From Actinocrinis puniceicyclus (GTDB taxonomy: Bacteria > Actinomycetota > Actinomycetes > Streptomycetales > Catenulisporaceae), in the NCBI RefSeq assembly GCF_018283645.1, contig NZ_JAGSXH010000012.1, positions 1 to 64,000 of the forward strand: a DNA stretch of 64,000 nt, given 5' to 3'. Shown piece after piece: positions 34,716-44,222 of this stretch (position 1 is the stretch's first letter; each line of letters begins with the position of its first letter). The notes beneath the pieces were generated by a model. That model saw nothing but the letters and a program-made list of their open reading frames with translations, did no database searches and was not told the origin of the DNA. The position numbers and the translations under genes were made by a program.

Positions 34716-37700
34716 GTGGTCTCTTCTTCCTATCTTCGCTTCCCGCATCTGGCGGGAGATCTGGTCACCTTCGTCGCCGAAGACGACGTGTGGCTCGCAC
34801 CGCTCTCCGAGGCCGCGGGCGGTGCCGCCGCGGGCGGCCGCGCCTGGCGGCTTACCGCGGATCAGGTCCCGGTGCTCAACCCACGGCTGAATCCGTCGGG
34901 CACCCGCATCGCCTGGACCTCGACCAGGGACGGCTCCGCGTCGCTGGCCCGGGGCGCGGCCCGTGAGATCTACACGGTGCCGGCGGACGGCGGGCCGATC
35001 CAGCGCCTGACGTACTGGGGCGACGCGCGCGCCGCGGTGCGCGGCTGGCTCTCCGACGACGAGGTGCTGGTCGTCAGCAACGCCGGACAGCACGACACGA
35101 TGCGAACCCGCGCGTTCGCGGTGCCGGTCGACGGGCCCGCCCGCCCATTGCCCTATGGACCGGTCGGCGACCTGTCGATCGCGCCGGACGGGGCGGTGCT
35201 GCTGGGTTCACCGGCCTACGCCGAGCCCGCCCGGTGGAAACGGTACGGCGGCGGCACCGGCGGCAAGATCTGGTACTCGCCGGACGGGACCGAGTACCGC
35301 CGGATCCTCGGCGAGGTCGGCAACCACCTGGTGAACCCGATGTTCGTGGCCGGCCGGGTGGTCTTCCTTTCCGATCACGAGGGCGTCGGCGCGCTGTACT
35401 CGGCCGCGCCCGACGGCTCCGGGTTGCGCCGCCACGGCGACCACGGGCCGTACTACGCGCGCAACGCCACGACGGACGGCACACGCGTGGTCTATCAGTG
35501 CGCCGGCGACCTTTGGCTGCTCGGTGCGCTCGACGAGGAACCGGTGCGGCTCGACATCCGGCTGGCTGGGGTGCGCGGCGGGCGCGACCGGTTCCCGGTC
35601 TCGACGCGGCGGGGGCTCGGCGACTTCTCGCTGTGCAAGACCGGCCGGATCGTCGCGGCAGAGGTACGCGGGACGGTGCACTGGTTGCCGTCGAAGGACG
35701 GGCCGGCGCGCGCGCTGATCGCGACCCCGGGCGTGCGCGGCAGGCTTCCGCGAGTGATTCCGGGCACCTCGATCGTCGTGTGCGTCTCGGATTCCGGGGG
35801 CGCGGACGGGCTCGACGTCGTCGCGGCGGACGGCTCGGTCACGCGCCGGCTGGCGCACGGACGGCTGGGGCACGTGCTCGAGATCGCGGTCGCGCCGAAC
35901 GGGCAGCAGGTGGCGGTCGCGGCGCACGACGGGCGACTGCTTCTCGTGGCCCTGGGTGACCCGGCCGGCGCGGACGCGACGGACGCGACGGACGCGACGG
36001 ACGCGACGGACGCGACGGACGCGACGGACGCGGAACAGAACACGAACGCTGAGCTGAACGCGGACACTGAGCAGGACGGCGAGGGCGCGGCGGTCACCGA
36101 ACTGGTGCGCAGCAGCAACGCTGAGGTCAGTGGCCTGGCATTCTCACCGGACTCGGCCTACCTGGCCTGGGCACAGCCGTGGAATCCATGGGAGCACTCG
36201 CACATTCGTCTGGCAAGGCTCGCGGACGGCACGGTCGCGGACCTGACGCCGCCGCGGTTCGACGACACCTGCCCGGTGTTCACGCACGACGGCAAACACT
36301 TGGCGTTCCTGTCCAACCGCGCCTTCGACCCGGTATACGACGAGCATTTCTTCGACCTCAGCTTCCTCCCGGGTGTGCGGCCGTACCTGGTGCCACTGGC
36401 CGAGACCACCCCGTCGCCGTTCGCCCCCGAGCTGAACGGGCGCCCGGTCTCACCCGAGGACCGCGAGACCGCCGGGGTCGATCGCCGGGGCTCGGACACG
36501 CGCGGAACCGGCTCCGAGGACGGTTCCGTCTCCGGTTCCCCGAAAGTCGCGGTGGACCTGGAGAACATCGCGGAACGCGTGGTGCCGTTCCCTGTCGAGG
36601 CGGGCGGCTACCGCTCGCTGCGGGCGGTCAAGGGCGGCGTGGTGTGGCTCGACCCGCCGCGTACCGGACAGCTGCACGAGGCGGTGATCGGCGCCTCCGA
36701 CGAGCACCCCAAGGCCAGTCTCGTCAGGTATGACCTGGACAAACGCAAACGCACCACCGTGGTGGAGCAACTCGACTGTTTCGCGGTCTCCGGCGACGGA
36801 GCGCGACTGGCGTACTTCGACGACGGCGAACTCAAGATCAAGCCCTCGGACGCGCGGGACGATGACGACGCCGTCACCGTGGACCTTGATCGGGTGCGGG
36901 TGACCGTCGTCCCCGCGGCCGAATGGGCGCAGATGTACGACGAAGCCTGGCGGCTGATGCGCGAGAACTTCTGGCGCGCGGACATGGCCGGGGTCGACTG
37001 GCCGGCGATGGCCGAGCGCTACCGGCCGCTGCTGGACCGGATCGGCACCCAGGACGACCTGCACGATGTGCTGTGGGAGCTGCAGGGTGAACTCGGCGCC
37101 TCGCACGCTTATGTGCGGGCTCCGTCGGCGGAAAGCCGCAAGGCGCTGGCACAGGGCCTGCTCGGCGCGGACCTCGCCCCGGACGCGAGCGGGGCCTGGC
37201 GGATCGTCCGGCTGCTGCGCGGCGAGTCCTCGGTGATCGCGGCGCGCTCGCCGCTGACCTCGCCCGGAGTGGCGGCCAGGGCGGGCGACGTGATCGCGGC
37301 GGTGGACGGATCGCCGGTCGATCCGGTGCGCGGGCCGAACGCGCTGCTGGCCGGCAAGGCCGGAAAACCGGTCGAATTGACGCTGCGCCGAGACGGGGTC
37401 GAACGGCGCGTGGCCGTGGTCCCGCTCGGCAGCGAAAGCGCGCTGCGCTATCAGGACCTGGTGCAGCAGCGCCGCGCGGCCGTCCGCGAAGCGTCGGGCG
37501 GACGACTCGGCTACCTTCACGTGCCCGACATGGCGTCGTGGGGCTGGGCCGAGTTCCACCGCGATCTGCGCGGCGCGTTCGAGGCCGACGGGCTGGTGCT
37601 GGACCTGCGTGAGAACGGCGGCGGACACACCTCGCAGCTGGTGGTGGAGAAGCTGGCCCGCAAAATCATCGGCTGGCAGGTCTCCCGGTACGCCGAACCC

Positions 37701-38096
37701 GTCGCCTATCCGGGCGAGGCGCCGCGCGGGCCGATCGTCGCCCTGGCCGACGAGTTCGCGGGCTCCGACGGTGACATCGCGACGCAGGCGCTCAAGCTGT
37801 ACGGCATCGCGCCGGTGGTCGGCACGCGCACCTGGGGCGGCGTGATCGGCATCGACGGCAAGTACACGCTGGTGGACGGCACCGGGGTCACCCAGCCGAA
37901 GTACGCGTTCTGGTTCGAGGGCAGCGGCTGGGGGGTGGAGAACTACGGCGTCGATCCGGACGTCGAGGTGCCCATCCCGCCGCACGACGCGGCGGCCGGA
38001 CGCGATCCGCAACTGGAGACGGCGATCCGGCTGGCTCTGCGGGAGCTGGAGCGCAGGCCCCCCAGCACGCCGCCGGGCAGGCCGCCGCGAGCGTGA
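34716..38096 (+). CDS. Tricorn-type protease (S41 family)
   Basis: A 1126-residue cytosolic protease of the tricorn family, which trims peptides released by the proteasome. Two N-terminal beta-propellers (about 1-680) precede the C1 domain, a PDZ domain (about 830-920) and the C2 catalytic domain. The catalytic residues fit: His797 in GELGASHAYV, Ser1017-Asp1018 in EFAGSDGDI and Glu1075 in GWGVENYGV. An 18-residue (Asp-Ala-Thr)6 repeat sits in a propeller loop. The GTG at 34716 is chosen because the protein begins with the family's SSYLRFPHLAGDLVTFVAEDD; the ribosome site is weak. Actinomycetes have the 20S proteasome this enzyme works with. Confidence 0.93.
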   Translation: MVSSSYLRFPHLAGDLVTFVAEDDVWLAPLSEAAGGAAAGGRAWRLTADQVPVLNPRLNPSGTRIAWTSTRDGSASLARGAAREIYTVPADGGPIQRLTYWGDARAAVRGWLSDDEVLVVSNAGQHDTMRTRAFAVPVDGPARPLPYGPVGDLSIAPDGAVLLGSPAYAEPARWKRYGGGTGGKIWYSPDGTEYRRILGEVGNHLVNPMFVAGRVVFLSDHEGVGALYSAAPDGSGLRRHGDHGPYYARNATTDGTRVVYQCAGDLWLLGALDEEPVRLDIRLAGVRGGRDRFPVSTRRGLGDFSLCKTGRIVAAEVRGTVHWLPSKDGPARALIATPGVRGRLPRVIPGTSIVVCVSDSGGADGLDVVAADGSVTRRLAHGRLGHVLEIAVAPNGQQVAVAAHDGRLLLVALGDPAGADATDATDATDATDATDATDAEQNTNAELNADTEQDGEGAAVTELVRSSNAEVSGLAFSPDSAYLAWAQPWNPWEHSHIRLARLADGTVADLTPPRFDDTCPVFTHDGKHLAFLSNRAFDPVYDEHFFDLSFLPGVRPYLVPLAETTPSPFAPELNGRPVSPEDRETAGVDRRGSDTRGTGSEDGSVSGSPKVAVDLENIAERVVPFPVEAGGYRSLRAVKGGVVWLDPPRTGQLHEAVIGASDEHPKASLVRYDLDKRKRTTVVEQLDCFAVSGDGARLAYFDDGELKIKPSDARDDDDAVTVDLDRVRVTVVPAAEWAQMYDEAWRLMRENFWRADMAGVDWPAMAERYRPLLDRIGTQDDLHDVLWELQGELGASHAYVRAPSAESRKALAQGLLGADLAPDASGAWRIVRLLRGESSVIAARSPLTSPGVAARAGDVIAAVDGSPVDPVRGPNALLAGKAGKPVELTLRRDGVERRVAVVPLGSESALRYQDLVQQRRAAVREASGGRLGYLHVPDMASWGWAEFHRDLRGAFEADGLVLDLRENGGGHTSQLVVEKLARKIIGWQVSRYAEPVAYPGEAPRGPIVALADEFAGSDGDIATQALKLYGIAPVVGTRTWGGVIGIDGKYTLVDGTGVTQPKYAFWFEGSGWGVENYGVDPDVEVPIPPHDAAAGRDPQLETAIRLALRELERRPPSTPPGRPPRA
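35973..36026 (+). repeat. Six tandem 9-bp units within the tricorn gene
   Basis: GACGCGACG is repeated six times exactly, then breaks into GACGCG. It encodes (Asp-Ala-Thr)6 at residues 420-437. Because the unit is a multiple of three, copy-number change would alter length without a frameshift. Confidence 0.95.
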
Positions 38097-38130
38097 CACC
38101 GCGCTGTGACAGCCCGACCGCCGGCGCGGA

Positions 38131-39015
38131 TCAGCCCTCGGACGCGGGGCCGCCGATTCGTGCCGGCGGCCCCGCGAGCGCGGCGTCGTAGCGGCGCAGC
38201 ACCAGGCGGGCGACCTGGTCGTGCGCGCCCAGAGGCTCGCTCACACAGATGCGGCGCCGGCGCTCGCGGTCCACATCGAGCGCCGCGAGAGCAGCGAGCG
38301 TGGCGCTGTCGTCGATGCGGCGGCTGAACTCGCCCGGGGACAACAGGTAGGTGGCGACCGCCACCGGCCTGCCACGCCGGGCCAGGCGGGTCAACAGGGC
38401 GCTGACGCTCGGCTCGGCCGTCGTCACGTATCCCGTGCGCACCGGCATGCCCAGCCGCTCCGCGAGCAGCCCCGCCATCGCGACCGCGTCGGCGTTCGCG
38501 CGGCGATCCGCGGAGCCGGCCGCGGCCAGCACGACCTGCGTGCCGAAAACGGTGCCGTGCGCCGCGGAAAGCCGTTCCTGCATCACCGCGGCCAGCATCG
38601 GGTCCGGTCCCAGTGCGGGCGCCTGGTAGATCCGCGCCGCGCGGCCCCCGGGCAGGCCGGACGCCTGTCGCAGCGCCCTTGGAAGGTCGTGCCGGACGTG
38701 GTAGCCGGAGCCGAGCAGCAACGGCACCACCACCAGTTCGGTGACCCCCTGCGCCAGCAGACGGGCCAGTTCCTCGTCCACGCGCGGCCGGGCCACCGAG
38801 ACGAAGGACAGCGCGGTCAACACCCCGGGTCGCAGGAACCTGACCCGTTCGAGCAGTGCGTCGAGGGCGGCCAGGCCCGCCGGGTCCGCGGTACCGTGGG
38901 CGACGGCGAGCAGCGGCACGTCCGAGCGCGGCGGCGGCAGCACGCCGGGAGGCGCGAGCAGCCATCCGGGTCGCTGCTCCCGGAAGGCCGTCGGGCCGAG
39001 CACCGGCGCGGACAT
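38131..39015 (-). CDS. Sirohydrochlorin chelatase, CbiX type
   Basis: A 294-residue tandem chelatase-fold protein inserting Fe or Co into sirohydrochlorin. The N-terminal active-site His lies in LLAVAHGTADPAG; the second His is in GSGYHVRHDLP. The two similar halves are as in the long CbiX/SirB. An AAGGAGG ribosome site lies nine bases before ATG at 39015. Its place beside a HemD-type gene and nirB, whose product needs siroheme, points to the siroheme branch rather than cobalamin. It is 159 bases downstream of the HemD/wHTH gene on the same strand. Confidence 0.92.
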   Translation of the reverse strand: MSAPVLGPTAFREQRPGWLLAPPGVLPPPRSDVPLLAVAHGTADPAGLAALDALLERVRFLRPGVLTALSFVSVARPRVDEELARLLAQGVTELVVVPLLLGSGYHVRHDLPRALRQASGLPGGRAARIYQAPALGPDPMLAAVMQERLSAAHGTVFGTQVVLAAAGSADRRANADAVAMAGLLAERLGMPVRTGYVTTAEPSVSALLTRLARRGRPVAVATYLLSPGEFSRRIDDSATLAALAALDVDRERRRRICVSEPLGAHDQVARLVLRRYDAALAGPPARIGGPASEG

Positions 39016-39174
39016 CTCAGGGTTCCTCCTTGCATTGCCGGCACGAAAAGACAGTGGAACGACCCGGCGACCCGGCGACCCGACCGCCGGACGGCACGGC
39101 AGTCGGCTGCCGGCTGGTCTGCGGGTCGGTCAGGCCGTTGGACGGCCGGACGAGCGGATGGTCGGACGGGTGCT

Positions 39175-40440
39175 TCAGGCGACCGGATCGATCGCGAGGC
39201 GGTATCCGCGCTTGGTCACGGTCTTGATGAGCGATGCGTCGCGCCCGAGCGCGGAGCGCAGCCGGGCGACGGTCGCCTCGACCGCGTGCTCATCGCGGCC
39301 GCCCGATCCGGTGCCGCGCGGCCCCCAGACGCGGCGCAGCAGGTCGGCGCGGGAAACCACCCAGCCGGGGCGGCGCCCGAGTTCGGCGAGCACGGCGGCG
39401 GGCAGCGGGGCCAACAGCACCGGCTCACCACCGGTCACCACCGCGGCCAGGCCCTGAAGCGTGAGCGTGCGGTGCTCGTCGATCGGGACCTCGTGCCGGA
39501 TCTTGGGCGGCAACACCGCACACAGCGTGGCGACCATCGCGCCCAACCGCGCCCGATCCGGCCAAACCGCGCGCACGTCGAGGGCGTCCAGCGGCCTCGC
39601 GCACACCGGCCCGACGCACACCGCGGTGACATCCGTGCGCAGCGCCACGAGAAGCTGATCGAGCGCACCGGTCACCGCCGCGGCCTCCAGCAGCGCGGTG
39701 ACGCCAGGCGCCGAGGTGAAGGTGACCGCGTGCACTTCCCTGCGCACGATCGAGTCGACGAGCCGGCGCACAGCGGCCCGGTCCGACGGCGGACCCCACC
39801 GGTACACCGGAATGTCCACGACGATCGCGCCGGCCTCCCGCAACGCGGTCACGAAGCGGGTGTCCTCCGCGGGGTTCTCGACACCGTACTGCTGGACCGC
39901 CACACGCTTGCCGACCACGCCCTGTTGCAGCAGATAGGCGAGCACCTCGTCGGAGGACTCGGAGGGCGCGCTGTAACTTTCGCGCAGCCCCGAGGCGCGG
40001 ACCGCCCCGGTGGCCTTGGGCCCGCGCGAGACCACGATCGCGTCCGCGAGCACCCGGTTCAGCTCCTCGCCCAGACCCCAGCTCTCGGCCGCCGACATCC
40101 AGCCGCGCCAGCCGCTGCCCGTGGTCGCCACCGCGTAGTCCAGCTGGGAGACGAGGCAGTCGTTGGTGGCCTTGCGCAGCGCGGCGTCGTCGTCGAGCGG
40201 GACCAGCCGCAGCGTAGGGGTCTCGATGACCTTCGCGCCGCGCCGCCGCAGCAGCGAGGCCAGGTCGTCGCGCCGCCGGTCGGCGGTGACCGCCACGACG
40301 CAGCCGGTGAGCGGGTACTCCTCGAAGACGGTGCCGCTCGGGTCCGCCGCGTCGAGGCTCGCGACGGCCGCGGTCCCGGGTTCGGCGGGTGGGCCGGCCG
40401 CGGCCGAGGGGGTGGGTTCGATCGCCTCTGCCAGTGCCAT
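39175..40440 (-). CDS. Uroporphyrinogen-III synthase-like protein fused to a winged-helix DNA-binding domain
   Basis: A 421-residue fusion. Residues about 45-310 have the two-lobed HemD fold (GCVVAVTADRRRDDLASLLRRRGA; FTSAPGVTALLEAA; VCVGPVCARPLDA). Residues about 320-420 are an OmpR/PhoB-type winged helix (PIDEHRTLTLQG ... LLRRVWGP ... EATVARLRSALG ... TVTKRGYRLAIDP). Similar fusions (for example Rv0260c) accompany nitrite reductase genes in actinobacteria. It may be a synthase, a tetrapyrrole-sensing regulator, or both. ATG at 40440 lacks a clear ribosome site. It is divergent from nasA. Confidence 0.9.
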   Translation of the reverse strand: MALAEAIEPTPSAAAGPPAEPGTAAVASLDAADPSGTVFEEYPLTGCVVAVTADRRRDDLASLLRRRGAKVIETPTLRLVPLDDDAALRKATNDCLVSQLDYAVATTGSGWRGWMSAAESWGLGEELNRVLADAIVVSRGPKATGAVRASGLRESYSAPSESSDEVLAYLLQQGVVGKRVAVQQYGVENPAEDTRFVTALREAGAIVVDIPVYRWGPPSDRAAVRRLVDSIVRREVHAVTFTSAPGVTALLEAAAVTGALDQLLVALRTDVTAVCVGPVCARPLDALDVRAVWPDRARLGAMVATLCAVLPPKIRHEVPIDEHRTLTLQGLAAVVTGGEPVLLAPLPAAVLAELGRRPGWVVSRADLLRRVWGPRGTGSGGRDEHAVEATVARLRSALGRDASLIKTVTKRGYRLAIDPVA

Positions 40441-40764
40441 GTCCGAAACAGTGGCCGCATGCCGTTACGGATATGTTGCCAAGCCGCTACGCACCGGTAA
40501 GGGAGGCTCGGATCAGGTTACGTACGCGCCCGCCGCGCGCTCGACCGGCTGGCGGCGAAGGGAGCCCGGACGCGCCCGAATGGCCCGGTCAAGCCGACGT
40601 GAGCCGGTGCGCACGACCCGGCGGCCCGGGTCGGAGAGGGCACGAAGGGCGCGCGGCGACGGCCGCGGTGCGCACACCCGGCCGTCAGGGGCGTGAAGAA
40701 CTCGTGCGCGCGACGAAATAGGCCCGACCCCGATGCGTCATCGCCGCCCCGCACCGTCGTAGAC
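40441..40764. promoter_or_regulatory. Divergent control region of the nitrate cluster with GlnR-like boxes
   Basis: At 40464-40501, four 5-mers recur every 11 bases: GTTAC, GTTGC, GCTAC, GTAAG, each separated by six bases. This resembles the GlnR operator (gTnAC-n6-GaAAC repeated), with good a-sites and weak b-sites. A second possible pair, GTGCC-n6-GAAAC, overlaps the HemD/wHTH start at 40434-40449. GlnR controls nitrate assimilation in other actinomycetes. The rest of this 324-base gap shows no gene. Confidence 0.35.
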
Positions 40765-42942
40765 ATGACGGGAAAGCGCGGTACCTCGGACGGCGGCCAC
40801 AGCCACTGCCCGTACTGTGCGCTTCAGTGCGGGATCGACCTGATTGCGGTTCCGCCGGTGGACGACCGCGGCGCGGCGGCGCCGGAAGACGCCCCGGCCG
40901 TACGTGTCGCCGGGCGTGAGGATTTCCCGGTCAACGAGGGCGCGCTGTGCGGGAAGGGCGCGAGCGCCGCGCAACTGCTCAGCGCGCGGCTGCGGTTGAC
41001 CTCGCCGCTCGTGCGCGACCGGCGCACAGCCGCGCTGCGGCCCGCCACCTGGGACGAGGCACTCGACCGGGTCGCGCGCGAGCTGAGCGCCCGGGATCCG
41101 CGGGCGGTCGCGGTCTTCGGCGGCGGCTCGCTGACCAACGAGAAGGCCTACCAGCTCGGCCGCTTCGCCCGCACGATCCTCAAGACGCCGAACATCGACT
41201 ACAACGGGCGCTTCTGCATGTCCTCGGCGGCGGCCGCGCAGAACCGGGCCTTCGGGATGGATCGGGGGCTGCCCTTCCCCGTGCGCGACATCCGCGCGGC
41301 GCGGGCGATCCTGCTGGTCGGCGCGAACCCGGCCGAGACGATGCCGCCGATCATGCGGCACTTCGCCGCCGCGCGCGAGGCCGGCGCCGTACTGATCACC
41401 GTCGACCCGCGGCGCACCAGGACCGCGGACCAGGCGGACCGGCACCTTCAGCCGGTGCCGGGCACGGACCTGGCGCTGGCGCTGGGGCTGCTGCACCTCG
41501 CGGTCGCCGAGGGCTTGGTGGACGAGCAGTATGTGGCGCGGCGCACCAGCGGCTTCGACGACGCGCGGCGGATCGCCACGGGGTACTGGCCGGAGCGGGT
41601 CGAGCGGCTGACCGGGGTGCCGGTCGCCGCGATGCACCAGACGGTCCACACGCTGGCCGATGCCGCCCGGGCTGTGCGATCAGGCGCGCCCGGCGGGGCG
41701 ATGATCCTGAGCGCGCGCGGCACCGAGCAGCACAGCAAGGGCACCGACACGGTCAACGCGTGGATCAATCTCGCTCTCGCGCTCGGCCTGCCCGGCCGGC
41801 CCGGCTGCGGCTACGGCGCGCTGACCGGCCAGGGCAACGGCCAGGGCGGCCGGGAGCACGGGCAGAAGTCCGATCAGCTGCCCGGGTACCGCAGGCTGGA
41901 CGACCCGGCGGCGCGCGAGCACGTCGCGGCGATCTGGGGGGTGGACCCGGACGAACTGCCCGGCCCGGGCCCGAGCGCCGCCGAACTCCTGGCCCGCTGT
42001 GGCGGCGGCGCGCAGGCAGGTCCGGACGCGATCGACGCGCTGCTGGTCATGGGCTCGAACCTGCTGGTGAGCGCGCCGGGCGCGGTGCAGACCGAGGAGA
42101 GGCTGCGCTCGCTGGGCTTCCTCGTGGTCTGCGACCTGGTGCTCTCGGAGACAGCCGAGATCGCCGACGTCGTCCTGCCCGCCGCGCAGTGGGCCGAGGA
42201 GACCGGGACGATGACGAACCTGGAGGGCAGGGTGCTGCTGCGCCCCGCCGCGATCGCGCCGCACCCGGGGGTGCGCACCGATCTGGAGATCATGGCGCAG
42301 TTGGCCGGGCGGCTCGGCGGGAAGCTGTCCGCAGACCCGGCCGAGGTGTTCGCGGAGCTGGGCCGGGCCAGCGCGGGCGGCGTCGCCGACTACAGCGCGA
42401 TCAGCCACGAGCGTCTGGCGCGCGGCGAGGAACTGTACTGGCCGTGCGGCGAGGACAGCCCCGGCGGCACGCCGAGGCTGTTCGAGGACTGCTTCCCGAC
42501 CCCGGACGGCCGGGCCCGCTTCGTGCCGGTCGACTTCCGGGTCTCCGCCGAGGAGCCGGATGATCAGTACCCTTACCGGCTCACCACCGGGCGGGTGCTT
42601 TCCCAGTACCAGTCCGGCGCGCAGACCCGGCGGGTGGACTCGCTCAACCAGGCGGCGCCCGAAGCCTTCGTCGAGCTGCACCCCGACCTCGCCCGCGATC
42701 TCGGCGTCGAGGAGGGAGCCACGCTCAGCGTGATCAGCAGACGAGGCACCGCGAGCGCCCCCGCGCGGCTGAGCCGGGCGATCCGGCCGGACACGGTGTT
42801 CATGCCCTTCCACTGGCCGGGCGCGGGGCGGGCGAACTCGTTGACCAACCCGGCCCTTGATCCGACGTCGAAGATGCCCGAGTTCAAGACCTGCGCGGTG
42901 CGGCTGGAGAAGACGTCCGGGGAGGCGCCGTGCGAAGGATAG
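40765..42942 (+). CDS. nasA: Assimilatory nitrate reductase, molybdopterin catalytic subunit
   Basis: A 725-residue Mo-bis-MGD oxidoreductase reducing nitrate to nitrite in the cytoplasm. The [4Fe-4S] cluster ligands are Cys15, Cys18, Cys22 and Cys62 (HCPYCALQCG ... GALCGKG). Cys151 in GRFCMSS is the likely Mo ligand, as in other NasA/NapA enzymes. The C-terminal molydopterin dinucleotide-binding domain (YRLTTGRVLSQYQSG) is complete; there is no extra [2Fe-2S] tail. ATG at 40765 gives the usual N-terminus; a GTG at 40693 would add 24 residues. Its end overlaps the next gene by 13 bases, so they are cotranscribed. Confidence 0.95.
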   Translation: MTGKRGTSDGGHSHCPYCALQCGIDLIAVPPVDDRGAAAPEDAPAVRVAGREDFPVNEGALCGKGASAAQLLSARLRLTSPLVRDRRTAALRPATWDEALDRVARELSARDPRAVAVFGGGSLTNEKAYQLGRFARTILKTPNIDYNGRFCMSSAAAAQNRAFGMDRGLPFPVRDIRAARAILLVGANPAETMPPIMRHFAAAREAGAVLITVDPRRTRTADQADRHLQPVPGTDLALALGLLHLAVAEGLVDEQYVARRTSGFDDARRIATGYWPERVERLTGVPVAAMHQTVHTLADAARAVRSGAPGGAMILSARGTEQHSKGTDTVNAWINLALALGLPGRPGCGYGALTGQGNGQGGREHGQKSDQLPGYRRLDDPAAREHVAAIWGVDPDELPGPGPSAAELLARCGGGAQAGPDAIDALLVMGSNLLVSAPGAVQTEERLRSLGFLVVCDLVLSETAEIADVVLPAAQWAEETGTMTNLEGRVLLRPAAIAPHPGVRTDLEIMAQLAGRLGGKLSADPAEVFAELGRASAGGVADYSAISHERLARGEELYWPCGEDSPGGTPRLFEDCFPTPDGRARFVPVDFRVSAEEPDDQYPYRLTTGRVLSQYQSGAQTRRVDSLNQAAPEAFVELHPDLARDLGVEEGATLSVISRRGTASAPARLSRAIRPDTVFMPFHWPGAGRANSLTNPALDPTSKMPEFKTCAVRLEKTSGEAPCEG

Positions 42943-44216
42943 TCGTAGCCGGATACGGCATGGCCGGACACCATCTGGTGGCGGGACTGATACGCGCCGG
43001 GCGTGCCACACCGGCCGGGGACTTCGAGCTGACCGTGCTCGGCGCCGAGGCAGGCGCTCCGTACAACAGGGTGCTGCTGCCCGAGGTGCTGGCCGGACGG
43101 ATCGACCAGCACCGCATCGACCTGCCGGAGGCCGACGATCCGAGGGTCACCGTGCGCGCCGGGGTGCGCGCCACCGGCATCGACCGGGAACGGCGGCTGG
43201 TGACCGGCGACGACGGCTCGGTACTGCGCTACGACGCGCTGGTACTGGCCACCGGGGCGAACCCGGTGCTTCCGCCGCTCGGCGGCATCCTCGACGAGCA
43301 CGGGCTCAAGCCGGGCGTGCACACGCTGCGCACGCTCGCCGACCTGGAGCGCATCCAGGACCAGCTCGCCGCCGCGCCGCGCGGCCTCGGTTCCGAGAAG
43401 CGCAAGCCGCGCGCGGTGGTCGTCGGCGGTGGGCTGCTCGGCGTGCAGTGCGCCAGGGGTCTGACGCTGCGCGGAGCCGACGTCGTGCTGATCCATCAGG
43501 GCTCGCATCTGCTCGACCACCGGCTCGACGCGGAGGCTGCGGCCATCCTGTCCCGTACCGCGCGCGGTCTCGGCATCGAGGTGCACGTCGGGTGCCGGGC
43601 GCGTGCGGTACTGCACGAGCGCGACGGCCGGCTCGGCGGCGTGCAGCTCGCGGACGGCTTCCAGCTTGACGCCGACCTGGTCCTGCTGGCCTGCGGCAGC
43701 GCCCCGGCGACCGCGCTGGCGGCGCGCGCCGGCCTGGCCGTGGACCAGGGCGTCCTGGTGGACGAGCGGCTGGCCAGCGTGACCGACCCGTGCATCCACG
43801 CGATCGGCGACTGCGCCCGGGTGCGCGGCGGCGCGCGCGGGGCGCAGGGCCTGGCCGCCCCGGCACTGGAACAGGCCGAGGTGCTGGCCGAGCGGCTGCT
43901 CGGGCGGCCCGCGCTCTATCAGGGGTCCTCGACGGTCGCGCGGCTGACCGCGACCGGCGTCGACGTCGCCATCCTCGCGGCCGCGCCCTCGCTGGTCGCC
44001 GAATCGAGGCCCGACCATGTGGCACGCACCGTGCGGCTGACCGACCCGATCGCCGGCACGCACCGCGCGGTCACCGTGCACGGCGGCCGCGTGGTCAGCT
44101 CCGTGCTGATCGGCGACGTGTCGGCCGCCGCCCGCCTCACCAGGCTGGTCGACCGACCGGGTCCGCTTCCCGAGAACCCGATCGACCTGCTGTTCGACAC
44201 CGCGGAAAGGAACTGA
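42930..44216 (+). CDS. NAD(P)/FAD-dependent oxidoreductase, likely electron donor to nitrate reductase
   Basis: A 428-residue pyridine nucleotide-disulphide oxidoreductase fold, resembling the N-terminal half of NirB. The FAD Rossmann motif VVAGYGMAG opens the protein; a second dinucleotide motif VVGGGLLGVQ lies near 165, and the FAD-closing CIHAIGDCA near 288. It lacks siroheme and Fe-S modules. The GTG start lies inside the nasA 3' end, and nirB begins six bases after the stop. By position it most likely passes electrons from NAD(P)H to NasA; this is inference. Confidence 0.9.
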   Translation: MRRIVVAGYGMAGHHLVAGLIRAGRATPAGDFELTVLGAEAGAPYNRVLLPEVLAGRIDQHRIDLPEADDPRVTVRAGVRATGIDRERRLVTGDDGSVLRYDALVLATGANPVLPPLGGILDEHGLKPGVHTLRTLADLERIQDQLAAAPRGLGSEKRKPRAVVVGGGLLGVQCARGLTLRGADVVLIHQGSHLLDHRLDAEAAAILSRTARGLGIEVHVGCRARAVLHERDGRLGGVQLADGFQLDADLVLLACGSAPATALAARAGLAVDQGVLVDERLASVTDPCIHAIGDCARVRGGARGAQGLAAPALEQAEVLAERLLGRPALYQGSSTVARLTATGVDVAILAAAPSLVAESRPDHVARTVRLTDPIAGTHRAVTVHGGRVVSSVLIGDVSAAARLTRLVDRPGPLPENPIDLLFDTAERN

Positions 44217-44222
44217 TCCACG

